From the NCBI RefSeq assembly GCF_009176975.1, contig NZ_WEZG01000009.1, positions 1 through 64,000 of the forward strand: a stretch of DNA of 64,000 nt, given 5' to 3'. Below are positions 1-7,717 of the stretch, piece after piece; position 1 is the stretch's first letter; every line of letters begins with the position of its first letter. Below the pieces are notes generated by a model. The model was given only the letters and a program-made list of their open reading frames with translations, ran no database searches and had not been told where the DNA came from. Both the position numbers and the translations under genes were made by a program. Source of the DNA: Aureimonas psammosilenae. GTDB taxonomy: Bacteria > Pseudomonadota > Alphaproteobacteria > Rhizobiales > Rhizobiaceae.

Positions 1-263
1 CCAAAACCGCCAAACCCGAAAAAACAAACCGGAACGCCATACCAGAAACTAGCCAAAACCAGTTCCCAGAGACGAGCATACAACCCGCCGGCGACGCCCC
101 GTCCGTCGATGACCGGCTTATACGGGCAACGAATCAGCGATGTCAACGATGATCGTCAAAAAAATGTCGCAGCCGCTATCCCCGCTTCGGGATGCCGCTT
201 GCGGCTGCCGATCCTTGATCTCCGCCGATTCGCGTGAGGAGCCATCGGCTTCGATGCGAAAAG

Positions 264-488
264 TCAGTTCAGAACGACGAAAGGCTGGGGGCTCCACAGG
301 ACATGGCGCATCCATGTGGTTTCGTTGCCGGAGACGGCACGGTCGAACCATGGGGATGCCACGTCGGACATGGATTGCTCGCGCTGGGCGGTGAGCCAAT
401 GGTCGAGGGCGCGACCGTCGGGTTGTCCCTCGTCCAGCCAAAGCTCGTGTGCCCGGCTGCGGATCATTTCGTCATTCCGGAGAAGCAT
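264..488 (-). CDS. small DUF2934 domain protein
   Basis: This 74-residue protein has, near its N-terminus (about residues 4-38), the pattern of the DUF2934 family: an amphipathic R-x-x-E-x-I-R-x-R-A-x-E-L-W stretch followed by G-x-P-x-G-R-x-x-x-H-W. DUF2934 proteins are short, common in Rhizobiales, and have no assigned biochemical role. The C-terminal half (about residues 39-74) does not resemble the family and may be a run-on. No clear ribosome binding site precedes the first ATG; an internal ATG at about codon 8 is possible. It lies alone, upstream of the Mfd-like gene and on the opposite strand. The flanking sequence (1-263 and 489-724) shows no other convincing gene. Confidence 0.55.
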   Translation of the reverse strand: MLLRNDEMIRSRAHELWLDEGQPDGRALDHWLTAQREQSMSDVASPWFDRAVSGNETTWMRHVLWSPQPFVVLN

Positions 489-724
489 TCTGACGCTCGG
501 CCCCTGCTATGGCGACATGGCATTCGAAGAAGAAGCGCACAGCATCGTCAATTCAAGCGCAAAGAATTGTAGGTCGCTGACATTCGGGAAATTCGTATCG
601 TTTCGTGGAAGGGGCGCGGCGGAAGGGCAACGCTGGTTCGGTTCCGCCCTGTGACCGGATGCCCGAGGCGGGATCGAATCCGCCGACCGCACATTCGTTT
701 TCCACCTTGTTCGAGTGGAAGATC

Positions 725-3700
725 ATGCTGCAGTCCGTCACCATCGCGCAGTCCGAAGTCGAGGCCGAGCGCCTTCATCCCCTTCGCCCGATCGGTGCGG
801 TCGCAGCGCTTCTCGAACGCCGGATCGCGGCGGCGAAGGGCCAAGTGATCATCTATGTCGCTCGCAATGCCCGGCGACGCGAAGACATCGCCGAATTGCT
901 GCGTTCCCTAGCGGGAGCGCATCGTGTCGCCGAGTTCCATGCCCTCGATGGCCTGCCGGGCGACGGCATCGCGCCGGGGGCGGGCAGCATGGGCCGGCGC
1001 ATGTCGACCCTGCGCTGGCTTTGCGACGAGAAGAAGCGTCCCGCCGTGGTGCTGACCACGGCAGCCGCGCTGATCCGGCGCGTGCCGCCCCGCACGGTCT
1101 GGCGAAATGCCCATCTCGAATTCCGGGTCGGCGAAATGTTCGACCAGAAGGCGGCCGAGGCGGTGCTGAAGCGTATCGGCTATCGGCAGGACGAGCGGGT
1201 GGACGAAGCCGGCGAATGGGCCGTCCGGGGGCGGGTGGTGGAGATCTTCCCGGCCGCCGCGCCCCGTCCCTGCCGGATCGAACTGGTGAAAGGACGCATC
1301 TCCGCCATCCGCTCCTTCGACCCGTCCACTCAGCGCTCGGTGGCATCGAGCGAGCACCTGATCGTCGATCCGGCCAGCGAGTTCCTGACGGGGAATGCCG
1401 ATGGCGAAGCCACCGCCGTCCCGCTTTCCGAGGCTTCGCTTCACCAGCATTACGGCGCCCTCGACACCTTGTTCGATTATCTGCCGGCTGCCGAACTGAT
1501 CGTGGAGGAAAAGAACCACGACGCGACGGACGAAATCTTCGGCGTTCTAGAGGAAGCCAGGCGGAACCGGAATGCCGCCGCCAAGCACGATTATCTCGAC
1601 CGATCCGAATGGTCTTCGCTGGCGGGCGGCTATCTTTCGGCGGTCGTTGAAGAGGGCGATGAGCCCGCCGGCGTTCCGGTCTTCGCGCGGGAGGACGATC
1701 CCTTTGCCGCCTTTGCCGACTTCGTCGCGCCGCTTCTGAAGAAGAAATATCGGGTCGTCATCGCCGGGGGCCAAACGAGCGAGTTGAGCCGGGTCGCCCG
1801 CCGCGCGGGCCGTGCTCTTGGAGTGGAACTGCGGGAGGCTTCGAAATGGGGAGAGGTGCGCGACGCGCCGGCCCGCAGCCTTCTCGCATTCAAGGCGCCG
1901 ATCGCGGAGGGCTTTCTGGCGCCCGAGGACCGGATCGTCGTTGTTTCGGTGCGCGATCTCGCCGGGCAGCGGGCGGGGCTCGGTGCTTCGCGCGAAACGG
2001 CGCTTGCGTCGGCGACGGACGAGGTGTTCCGCCTGGGCGACGCCGTGGTTCACCTCGATCATGGCGTCGCGATCCTGGAAGGGCTGGAGGCGCTTCCCGA
2101 AGCGTCGTCCGGCGCCGGTTATCACACGGAAGCGCTACGTCTTCGCTATGCCGGAGACGACACGCTTCTGGTGCCGCTCAGCGATATCGGCGCGCTGTGG
2201 CGCTATGGCGGGGCGGCGTCCGAGTTGAAGCTCGATCGCCTGAAGGGCACGGCCTGGGAAAAGCGGCGCGCTGGTGTCGTGAAGGCGGTATCGGCCACCG
2301 CCGAAAGCATGGTGGACCTTCTTCGCGCCAAGGAAGCGGCCCGTGCGCCGGCCTTGACGCCGGACCGCGTCAAGTTCGAGCGCTTCTGCGCGCGCTTTCC
2401 CTTCGAACTGACGCCGGACCAGGCTTCGGCCACAAGCGCCGTTCTCGCCGATCTCGAATCCGGGCGGCCGATGGATCGCCTCGTTTGCGGCGATGTCGGT
2501 TTCGGCAAGACGGAAGTGGCGTTGCGCGCGGCGGCGGCAGCCGTTTTCGCCGGGCGGCAGGTCGCCGTTGTGGCCCCGACGACGGTTCTCGCCCAACAGC
2601 ATTTCCTGAGCTTCGCCAAGCGTTTCGAGCGCCAGGGCATCGAGGTCGTGCGCTTGTCCCGGCTGGCAAGCGCGGCGGAAGCGGAAGAAGCGCGGCAAGC
2701 GTTGGCCGATGGTTCGGCGCGCATCGTCGTCGGCTCCCACGCGCTTCTTTCCGATAAGCTGCGCTTCAAGGAACTCGGCCTCGTCGTGATCGACGAGGAG
2801 CAGCGCTTCGGTTCGGCGCAGAAGAAGACGTTGCGGGAACTCGCCAAGGATATCCACGTCCTCGCCATGACGGCGACGCCGATCCCGCGCACGCTTCAGG
2901 CGGCCTTCGTCGGGCTCCACAAAATCAGCGTCGTCGCTACCCCTCCCGGGCGGCGTTTGCCGGTGCGGACCGTGGTGGGGGCGTTCGACGAGGAGATGGT
3001 GCGCGACGCTTTGGCGGCGGAAAAGGCGCGGGGTGGCCAGAGCTTCGTGGTTTGCCCGCGCATCGAGGATCTGGAGCCGATGGCCGAACGCCTCTGCGCG
3101 CTCGTCCCGGATCTGTCCGTGACCGTGCTGCACGGGAAGATGAAGGGCGAGGAGATGGACGAGGCCATGCTCGCCTTCGCGGAAGGGCAGGGCGACGTGC
3201 TTCTGGCCACCAGCATCGTGGAAAGCGGGCTCGACGTGCCGAACGCCAATACGATGGTGGTCTGGCGGGCCGATCTTTTCGGCCTGTCGCAGCTTCACCA
3301 GCTTCGTGGCCGGGTGGGGCGGGGAATGCGCCGGGCGACGGCCTTTCTCGTGACCGACCCCGATGGCGAGCCGACGCCGGGCGCATTGGAGCGGCTGGAA
3401 ACCCTGAAGGCCAATGGCGGGCTCGGGGCGGGCTTCGCCATCGCCGCGCGCGATCTCGACATTCGCGGCACCGGCGAGCTTCTCGGCGAGGAACAGGCAG
3501 GACATCTTCAGGTGGCGGGCCTTGCCCTCTACCGCCGGATGCTGGAGCGCGCGCTTCTCGTGGCGCAGGGGCAAACGCCGCCGGAGGAATGGCGGCCGGA
3601 CCTCCATCTCGGCGCGCCCGGCTTCGTGCCGGAAGACTACGTGCCGGAAGCGGATCTTCGCATCGAGATCGCCATTCGCGTGGAACGCATCGAGGACATG

Positions 3701-4018
3701 AACGGGCTGGAAGCGCTGCGGGGCGAGGTGCGGGACCGCTTCGGCCCGCTGCCGGCTTCCGTGAAGACGATCTTCGCCACGGCGTTCCTGCGCCTTCGCT
3801 GCCGGGAGCTCGGCATCCGCCGCCTCGATGCCGGCTCGAAGGGCATCGCGGCCACCTTCTCGCCCGAAAAGGCCAAGGCGCTCTCAGAGAAACTGGAGAA
3901 AGACAAGGAGATGCGCTGGGCCAAGCATCGCCTCGTGCTGGACTTCCCGTCGGAGACCGGGGCGGAGCGCCGCGTTGCGATCGAGACGCTTCTGGACCGG
4001 GTGGAAATCGGGTCCTAA
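725..4018 (+). CDS. Mfd-like transcription-repair coupling helicase
   Basis: Predicted 1097-residue SF2 translocase of the Mfd (TRCF) type, which removes stalled RNA polymerase and recruits UvrA. In order: a reduced UvrB-like N-terminal region, a CarD-like RNA polymerase interaction domain (about residues 430-510, RLGDAVVHLDHG), Walker A GDVGFGKTEVA near 590, the DEEQ box in VVIDEEQRFG near 690, MTATPIPRT, helicase motif VI in QLRGRVGRG, and a C-terminal TRCF domain (RIEIAIRVERIED). Canonical Mfd is about 1150-1170 residues, so this is a shortened version and may be a second copy beside a standard mfd elsewhere (inference). The ATG at 725 is chosen because GGAAG lies just upstream and the longer reading frame adds a non-conserved tail. 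Its stop overlaps that of the convergent phnN by 4 bp. Confidence 0.88.
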   Translation: MLQSVTIAQSEVEAERLHPLRPIGAVAALLERRIAAAKGQVIIYVARNARRREDIAELLRSLAGAHRVAEFHALDGLPGDGIAPGAGSMGRRMSTLRWLCDEKKRPAVVLTTAAALIRRVPPRTVWRNAHLEFRVGEMFDQKAAEAVLKRIGYRQDERVDEAGEWAVRGRVVEIFPAAAPRPCRIELVKGRISAIRSFDPSTQRSVASSEHLIVDPASEFLTGNADGEATAVPLSEASLHQHYGALDTLFDYLPAAELIVEEKNHDATDEIFGVLEEARRNRNAAAKHDYLDRSEWSSLAGGYLSAVVEEGDEPAGVPVFAREDDPFAAFADFVAPLLKKKYRVVIAGGQTSELSRVARRAGRALGVELREASKWGEVRDAPARSLLAFKAPIAEGFLAPEDRIVVVSVRDLAGQRAGLGASRETALASATDEVFRLGDAVVHLDHGVAILEGLEALPEASSGAGYHTEALRLRYAGDDTLLVPLSDIGALWRYGGAASELKLDRLKGTAWEKRRAGVVKAVSATAESMVDLLRAKEAARAPALTPDRVKFERFCARFPFELTPDQASATSAVLADLESGRPMDRLVCGDVGFGKTEVALRAAAAAVFAGRQVAVVAPTTVLAQQHFLSFAKRFERQGIEVVRLSRLASAAEAEEARQALADGSARIVVGSHALLSDKLRFKELGLVVIDEEQRFGSAQKKTLRELAKDIHVLAMTATPIPRTLQAAFVGLHKISVVATPPGRRLPVRTVVGAFDEEMVRDALAAEKARGGQSFVVCPRIEDLEPMAERLCALVPDLSVTVLHGKMKGEEMDEAMLAFAEGQGDVLLATSIVESGLDVPNANTMVVWRADLFGLSQLHQLRGRVGRGMRRATAFLVTDPDGEPTPGALERLETLKANGGLGAGFAIAARDLDIRGTGELLGEEQAGHLQVAGLALYRRMLERALLVAQGQTPPEEWRPDLHLGAPGFVPEDYVPEADLRIEIAIRVERIEDMNGLEALRGEVRDRFGPLPASVKTIFATAFLRLRCRELGIRRLDAGSKGIAATFSPEKAKALSEKLEKDKEMRWAKHRLVLDFPSETGAERRVAIETLLDRVEIGS

Positions 4019-4608
4019 TCCGCCGGCTTCAGGTCGGCCAGAAGGCTGAGGAGATGCCGGCGCAGGATCGCGGCGGCGTCTTCGGGTGCATCGGAATTGT
4101 CGATCCGAAAAAGCGCGGTTGTTTCCGGCGGGGGCACGAGCGGGGCTTGCCGCGACAGGCGCGCGCCGATCTGGCTTTCCGTTTCGCGGCCGCGCGCGGC
4201 GATGCGGCGCACCAGAAGATCAGGCCGCGCGCTGATCTCCACCACGGCGATGCGGCCGAAGCGGCTTGCGGCTTCGCTGAGCGAACGGCGCGACAGGTTG
4301 GCGAGGACGAGGTCTCCCCGGCCGACCCGCAGGGCGACGCTGGCGGGCAGGCCGTAGGCGAGACCGTGCGCGCGCCAGGACAGGCAGAAGGCGCCCGCCG
4401 CTTCGGCTTCAACGAAGCTCGCCTCGTCCAGGCTGTCGTGGTCCTCCGAGCCGCCGTCGGCCGCGCGGGTCACGACGCGCCGGGCGAGCGCGATGCGGCT
4501 TTCCCGCCCGAGCCCCTCCATGGCGAGGCGGATCAGCGTGTCCTTGCCCGCGCCGCTCGGGCCGACCACGGCGACGAGAAGGCCGGCGCCCGCTTCCTCA
4601 GGCGACAC
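4015..4608 (-). CDS. phnN: ribose 1,5-bisphosphate phosphokinase PhnN
   Basis: A 197-residue P-loop kinase with the guanylate-kinase-like PhnN layout. Walker A GPSGAGKDTL lies at residues 16-25, with RRVVTR and a C-terminal RRIAARGRE-type lid after it. PhnN makes 5-phosphoribosyl 1-diphosphate from ribose 1,5-bisphosphate, the last salvage step of C-P lyase phosphonate breakdown. Family members are about 185-195 residues. I chose the GTG start at 4608 because it gives that length and puts the P-loop at the usual distance; it overlaps the end of phnM by about 11 bp, which is typical of translational coupling. A longer frame to 4722 would overlap phnM much more and adds an unlikely basic tail. 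Confidence 0.87.
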   Translation of the reverse strand: MSPEEAGAGLLVAVVGPSGAGKDTLIRLAMEGLGRESRIALARRVVTRAADGGSEDHDSLDEASFVEAEAAGAFCLSWRAHGLAYGLPASVALRVGRGDLVLANLSRRSLSEAASRFGRIAVVEISARPDLLVRRIAARGRETESQIGARLSRQAPLVPPPETTALFRIDNSDAPEDAAAILRRHLLSLLADLKPAD

Positions 4609-5746
4609 GCTCGCCCCCGCGCCAAACGCCGCGCACCACCGGCGGCGTGCCCGCGCCCGTCGGCGCCCGGACGCGCAGGAGATCGGCGCGAAGGCCGGGC
4701 TGGATCGCGCCACGGTCGGCAAGGCCTGCGACGCGGGCCGGATTGGACGAGACGAGCCGCATCGACGCCGGCAGGCCGATCCTCTCCGACAGATCGAAGG
4801 CGGCCTGGATCAAACTGAGCGGCACGTAGTCGGAAGACAGGATGTCGAGAACGCCGTTGTCGAGAAGTTCGGCGGCCGAAACGTTGCCCGAATGCGAGCC
4901 GCCGCGAACGACGTTCGGCGCGCCCATCAGAACCGCCATGCCGGCGCCGTGCGCGGCCCTGGCGGCTTCCAGGCTGGTCGGAAATTCCGAGACCACGACG
5001 CCGTCGGTTCGCGACTCTTCCACATGGGCGAGGGTCGCGTCGTCATGGGCGGCGAGCGCGACGCCCGCCGCACGGCAATGTTCGGCGATGGCGCGGCGGT
5101 GGGGCTCCGAAAAGCGCGCGGATTGTTCGATCCGCCGCGCCACCAGCGCGTCGAAGGCGGCATCCGACAGGCCGCGCTTCGTCTTGTGGTAAAGGATGTA
5201 CTGGTCCATCGACTGGAACTGCCGCTGGCCGGGTGCGTGATCCATCAAGGACACGAGCCGCACCGCAGGGTCGGTTTGAAACCACGCGAAGGCGTCCAAC
5301 ACGTCCGGCGACGACACCTCGCAGCGCAGGTGCAGCCGGTGCTCGGCCCGCAAGCGACCCTCCCGCCCGGCCTGCTCGATCGTGTCGGCAAGCGCACGCA
5401 TTTCGCCCGCCTCGTAGCCACCGCCATCGTCCGACCCCATGCGAAGGCAGTCGAAGACGGTGGTGATGCCCGATGTGGCGATCTGCGCGTCATGGGCCTG
5501 GATGGCGCCGAGCATGTTCCAGCGCACGCCGGGGCGCGGTGCGTAATGGCCTTCCAGATGGTCGGTGTGAAGTTCCACGAGGCCGGCGGTCAAGAACTCG
5601 CCGTCGCAGTCGATGCCGGCGCTCACCGAGCCGGTGGAAATGTCGGCGATCGCTCCGTCGCGCACGAGAAGACTGCCATGGACGATCTCGTCCGGCAGCA
5701 CGATCGCGGCGTTGCGGAAAACCTCTTCGCTCGTTCGAGGTGTCAT
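4598..5746 (-). CDS. phnM: alpha-D-ribose 1-methylphosphonate 5-triphosphate diphosphatase PhnM
   Basis: A 382-residue amidohydrolase-superfamily protein. The metal-binding HTDH motif is at residues 60-63. Further hallmarks are the RPGVRWN and TTVFDCLRMGSDD segments, MDHAPGQRQF, and a late SSDYVPLSL that supplies the last acidic ligand. PhnM removes pyrophosphate from ribose 1-alkylphosphonate 5-triphosphate in the C-P lyase pathway. Here it is the middle gene of DUF1045-phnM-phnN, with 4-bp and about 11-bp overlaps to its neighbours. The C-P lyase core genes phnG to phnL are not in the window, so they must lie elsewhere if the pathway is complete. Confidence 0.93.
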   Translation of the reverse strand: MTPRTSEEVFRNAAIVLPDEIVHGSLLVRDGAIADISTGSVSAGIDCDGEFLTAGLVELHTDHLEGHYAPRPGVRWNMLGAIQAHDAQIATSGITTVFDCLRMGSDDGGGYEAGEMRALADTIEQAGREGRLRAEHRLHLRCEVSSPDVLDAFAWFQTDPAVRLVSLMDHAPGQRQFQSMDQYILYHKTKRGLSDAAFDALVARRIEQSARFSEPHRRAIAEHCRAAGVALAAHDDATLAHVEESRTDGVVVSEFPTSLEAARAAHGAGMAVLMGAPNVVRGGSHSGNVSAAELLDNGVLDILSSDYVPLSLIQAAFDLSERIGLPASMRLVSSNPARVAGLADRGAIQPGLRADLLRVRAPTGAGTPPVVRGVWRGGERVA

Positions 5747-6432
5747 GCGGATGCGGCTTTCTCGGTGCGGCGGAAGGAATGGCGGGAATGAACGCGGAAC
5801 GGCGCGCCGGGTTCGGGCTCGACGAAAAGCGCCAGACCATCGATGGGGAGGGGACGGTCGAGAACGGGCGCGAAACGCTGCCTCAACTCATCCTCCACCG
5901 CCTCGGCCTCGTTCGGGGCCAGACGACCCGTCAGGGTCATGTGGAAGCGAAAATCCTCGAAGACGTAAGGATAGCCCCATTCGGTGAGATGCCGGCGCTG
6001 GCGCTCGCTCAAAGCTTCCGGATCGCGGCGGGCGATCTCGGCCTCGGTCAGGGGCGCGCGAAAAGGCTCGAAACCGCGCACGGCGGCCGCGCAAAGCCGG
6101 TCGAGGTCCGGTTCCTCGTCGGCCGGCACGAGCGCGAGGAACGAGCCGAGCCGGCGCAGGACGAGCTTCCCGATTTCGGTGCCCGCTTCCGTCGCGCAGA
6201 ACTCGGTGAGCCGGCGGTCGATCTCCCCCGGCGTCGCGCCATCCGCCAGCCGGAAGGGCGCCTTCATCGTGGCGTGGAAACCGTAGCGGGCGGGCGAGGC
6301 GGTGATGGAGGCCCGGCCCTTCTCGAGGGGGGGCGTGCTTTCGCCGGTGAAAGCGTCGCGGCCGAGCCAGGAGGCCGCGAGGCGTGTCGCCAAGGCTTCG
6401 GCCTTCGGCGTGAAATAGATCGCTGCCCGCAT
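5743..6432 (-). CDS. DUF1045 phosphonate-operon 2H-phosphoesterase-like protein
   Basis: A 229-residue protein of the DUF1045 family (often annotated as a phosphonate metabolism protein), which recurs beside phnM and phnN in Alphaproteobacteria. It has two H-x-T motifs typical of 2H phosphoesterase folds: HAT at residues 53-55 (YGFHATMKAPF) and HMT at 164-166 (FRFHMTLTG). Its reaction is not established; a cyclic-phosphate or phosphate-ester hydrolase role is an inference from the fold. The ATG at 6432 gives the conserved N-terminus MRAAIYFTP. Its stop overlaps the phnM start by 4 bp, so it is probably the first gene of this three-gene minus-strand operon. Confidence 0.85.
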   Translation of the reverse strand: MRAAIYFTPKAEALATRLAASWLGRDAFTGESTPPLEKGRASITASPARYGFHATMKAPFRLADGATPGEIDRRLTEFCATEAGTEIGKLVLRRLGSFLALVPADEEPDLDRLCAAAVRGFEPFRAPLTEAEIARRDPEALSERQRRHLTEWGYPYVFEDFRFHMTLTGRLAPNEAEAVEDELRQRFAPVLDRPLPIDGLALFVEPEPGAPFRVHSRHSFRRTEKAASA

Positions 6433-6572
6433 CGCGCCTGTTCCGCCCCGCACTATCGACCGGAAGGCGCAAGCTCGGGGATCGTCGCAGCCTGTCCGGT
6501 TCTGTCGGGATGCTTCATAGAAGCCGGACGGGCTTTCGAACAAGCATGGGTCGGCGGCGAATCCCTCGCCTT

Positions 6573-6803
6573 TTACTGCTTGGCGGCGCGCTTGGCCGTC
6601 TTGCGCTTGGCCGGTGCGGCCACGGGGGCCGGTTGCGCTTCGGCTTCCATGGCAAGGCGCAACGCCTTCAGCCGCAACGACTTTTCGTCGCTCGCACGCT
6701 TTTCGGCGCGGATCAGCTCCATCGCCGATCCCTTCTCGTGACGCTCGATCTCGCGGCCGAAGACCCTCGCGACATCGCCCTTCACCACTGCTTCGACTTC
6801 CAT
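6573..6803 (-). CDS. small charged protein with basic Ala/Lys tail
   Basis: A 76-residue protein I do not recognise. Residues 1-50 are predicted helical and rich in Glu, Arg and Lys (RVFGREIERHEKG). The end is an Ala/Pro/Lys tail (APAKRKTAKRAAKQ) like those of small nucleoid-associated or histone-H1-like proteins. The start at ATG 6803 is supported by AAGG about 10 nt upstream; a longer frame adds an unlikely hydrophobic leader. It stands alone between the phosphonate operon and the divergent exporter operon. A nucleic-acid-binding role is inference from composition only. Confidence 0.6.
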   Translation of the reverse strand: MEVEAVVKGDVARVFGREIERHEKGSAMELIRAEKRASDEKSLRLKALRLAMEAEAQPAPVAAPAKRKTAKRAAKQ

Positions 6804-6994
6804 CGGATCTGCCTTCGATCGGCCGGGAAAGGTGACTCGATCGCGCGAAAGCGCGGGAAACCCGGCAAGCATGGGCACTGCCCACAGCCAAGTATCTAGG
6901 GCGTGTGCCGTGGAAGGCTCGCATATTGCCGCGTATCCGGTTCCAGCACCCCACCGATACACCGCGCCGCATTGACGAGAAGCCTTGCGAGCCG

Positions 6995-7717
6995 ATGTCG
7001 CAAACCAGGCGGGACGGCGAAAAGGACGGCGCGTTGCATTCTGAAGTGAAGGTGCTGGAAGTGCGCCGGCTGGCCAAGTCGATCGGGGAGCGGCAACTCT
7101 TCGCCGACCTGTCGCTTGGGCTCAGGTCCGGCGAACTCGTGGCGATCCTTGGGGAATCGGGCGTCGGCAAGTCGACCCTCCTGAACATTCTGGCGGGTCT
7201 CGACGATGCCGACGAAGGCGATGTGCTGATCGAGGGAACCGGGCTCGGGGCGCTCGGTGAGGTGGCCCGCACCCGGCTGCGCCGCGAGCGGATCGGCTTC
7301 GTGTTCCAGGCTTTCCACATTCTGCCTTATCTCACCCTGCGCCAGAATGTCGCTCTGCCGCTCGCTCTCCTGTCGGCCGACGCCCCTTCCATCAACGCCC
7401 GCGCCGACGCGATGCTCGGCGCGGTCGGGCTCGGCGACCGGGGCTTGAGATATGCGCGCGATCTGTCGGGCGGCGAACTGCAGCGCGTCGCCATCGCCAG
7501 AGCCCTCGTCCATAAGCCCGCGCTGATCCTCGCCGACGAGCCGACCGGCAATCTCGACACCGAAACGGCGGCCGGCGTCCTGAAGCTCTTCGCCGAGGCC
7601 GTCAGGGAAGGGGGAGCGGGCGCGGTGATCGTCACCCATTCGGCGGAAACGGCCAAGGTCGCCGACCGCGTTCTTACCCTCACGCGCGCCGGCCTGCGGG
7701 GTTCGGATGCGGCTTGA
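6995..7717 (+). CDS. ABC exporter ATPase (LolD/YbbA type)
   Basis: A 240-residue nucleotide-binding subunit with Walker A GESGVGKST at residues 53-61, signature LSGGELQRVAIARAL and Walker B LILADEPTGNLD. The E-P-T-G-N-L-D form and the FVFQAFHILPYLT Q-loop are typical of the MacB/LolD/YbbA group, which power FtsX-type permeases acting on envelope substrates. It overlaps the next gene, an FtsX permease, by 11 bp, and AttH follows, so this is an AttEFGH- or YbbAP-like system. The ATG at 6995 is preferred; the frame is open to 6905 but that extension is not conserved in character. Confidence 0.88.
   Translation: MSQTRRDGEKDGALHSEVKVLEVRRLAKSIGERQLFADLSLGLRSGELVAILGESGVGKSTLLNILAGLDDADEGDVLIEGTGLGALGEVARTRLRRERIGFVFQAFHILPYLTLRQNVALPLALLSADAPSINARADAMLGAVGLGDRGLRYARDLSGGELQRVAIARALVHKPALILADEPTGNLDTETAAGVLKLFAEAVREGGAGAVIVTHSAETAKVADRVLTLTRAGLRGSDAA

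Noticed and set aside
2135-3607. Long minus-strand open frame inside the Mfd-like gene
   Set aside because: Composition rich in Arg, His and Pro is that of a mirror frame in GC-rich coding DNA; the plus-strand frame carries clear helicase motifs.
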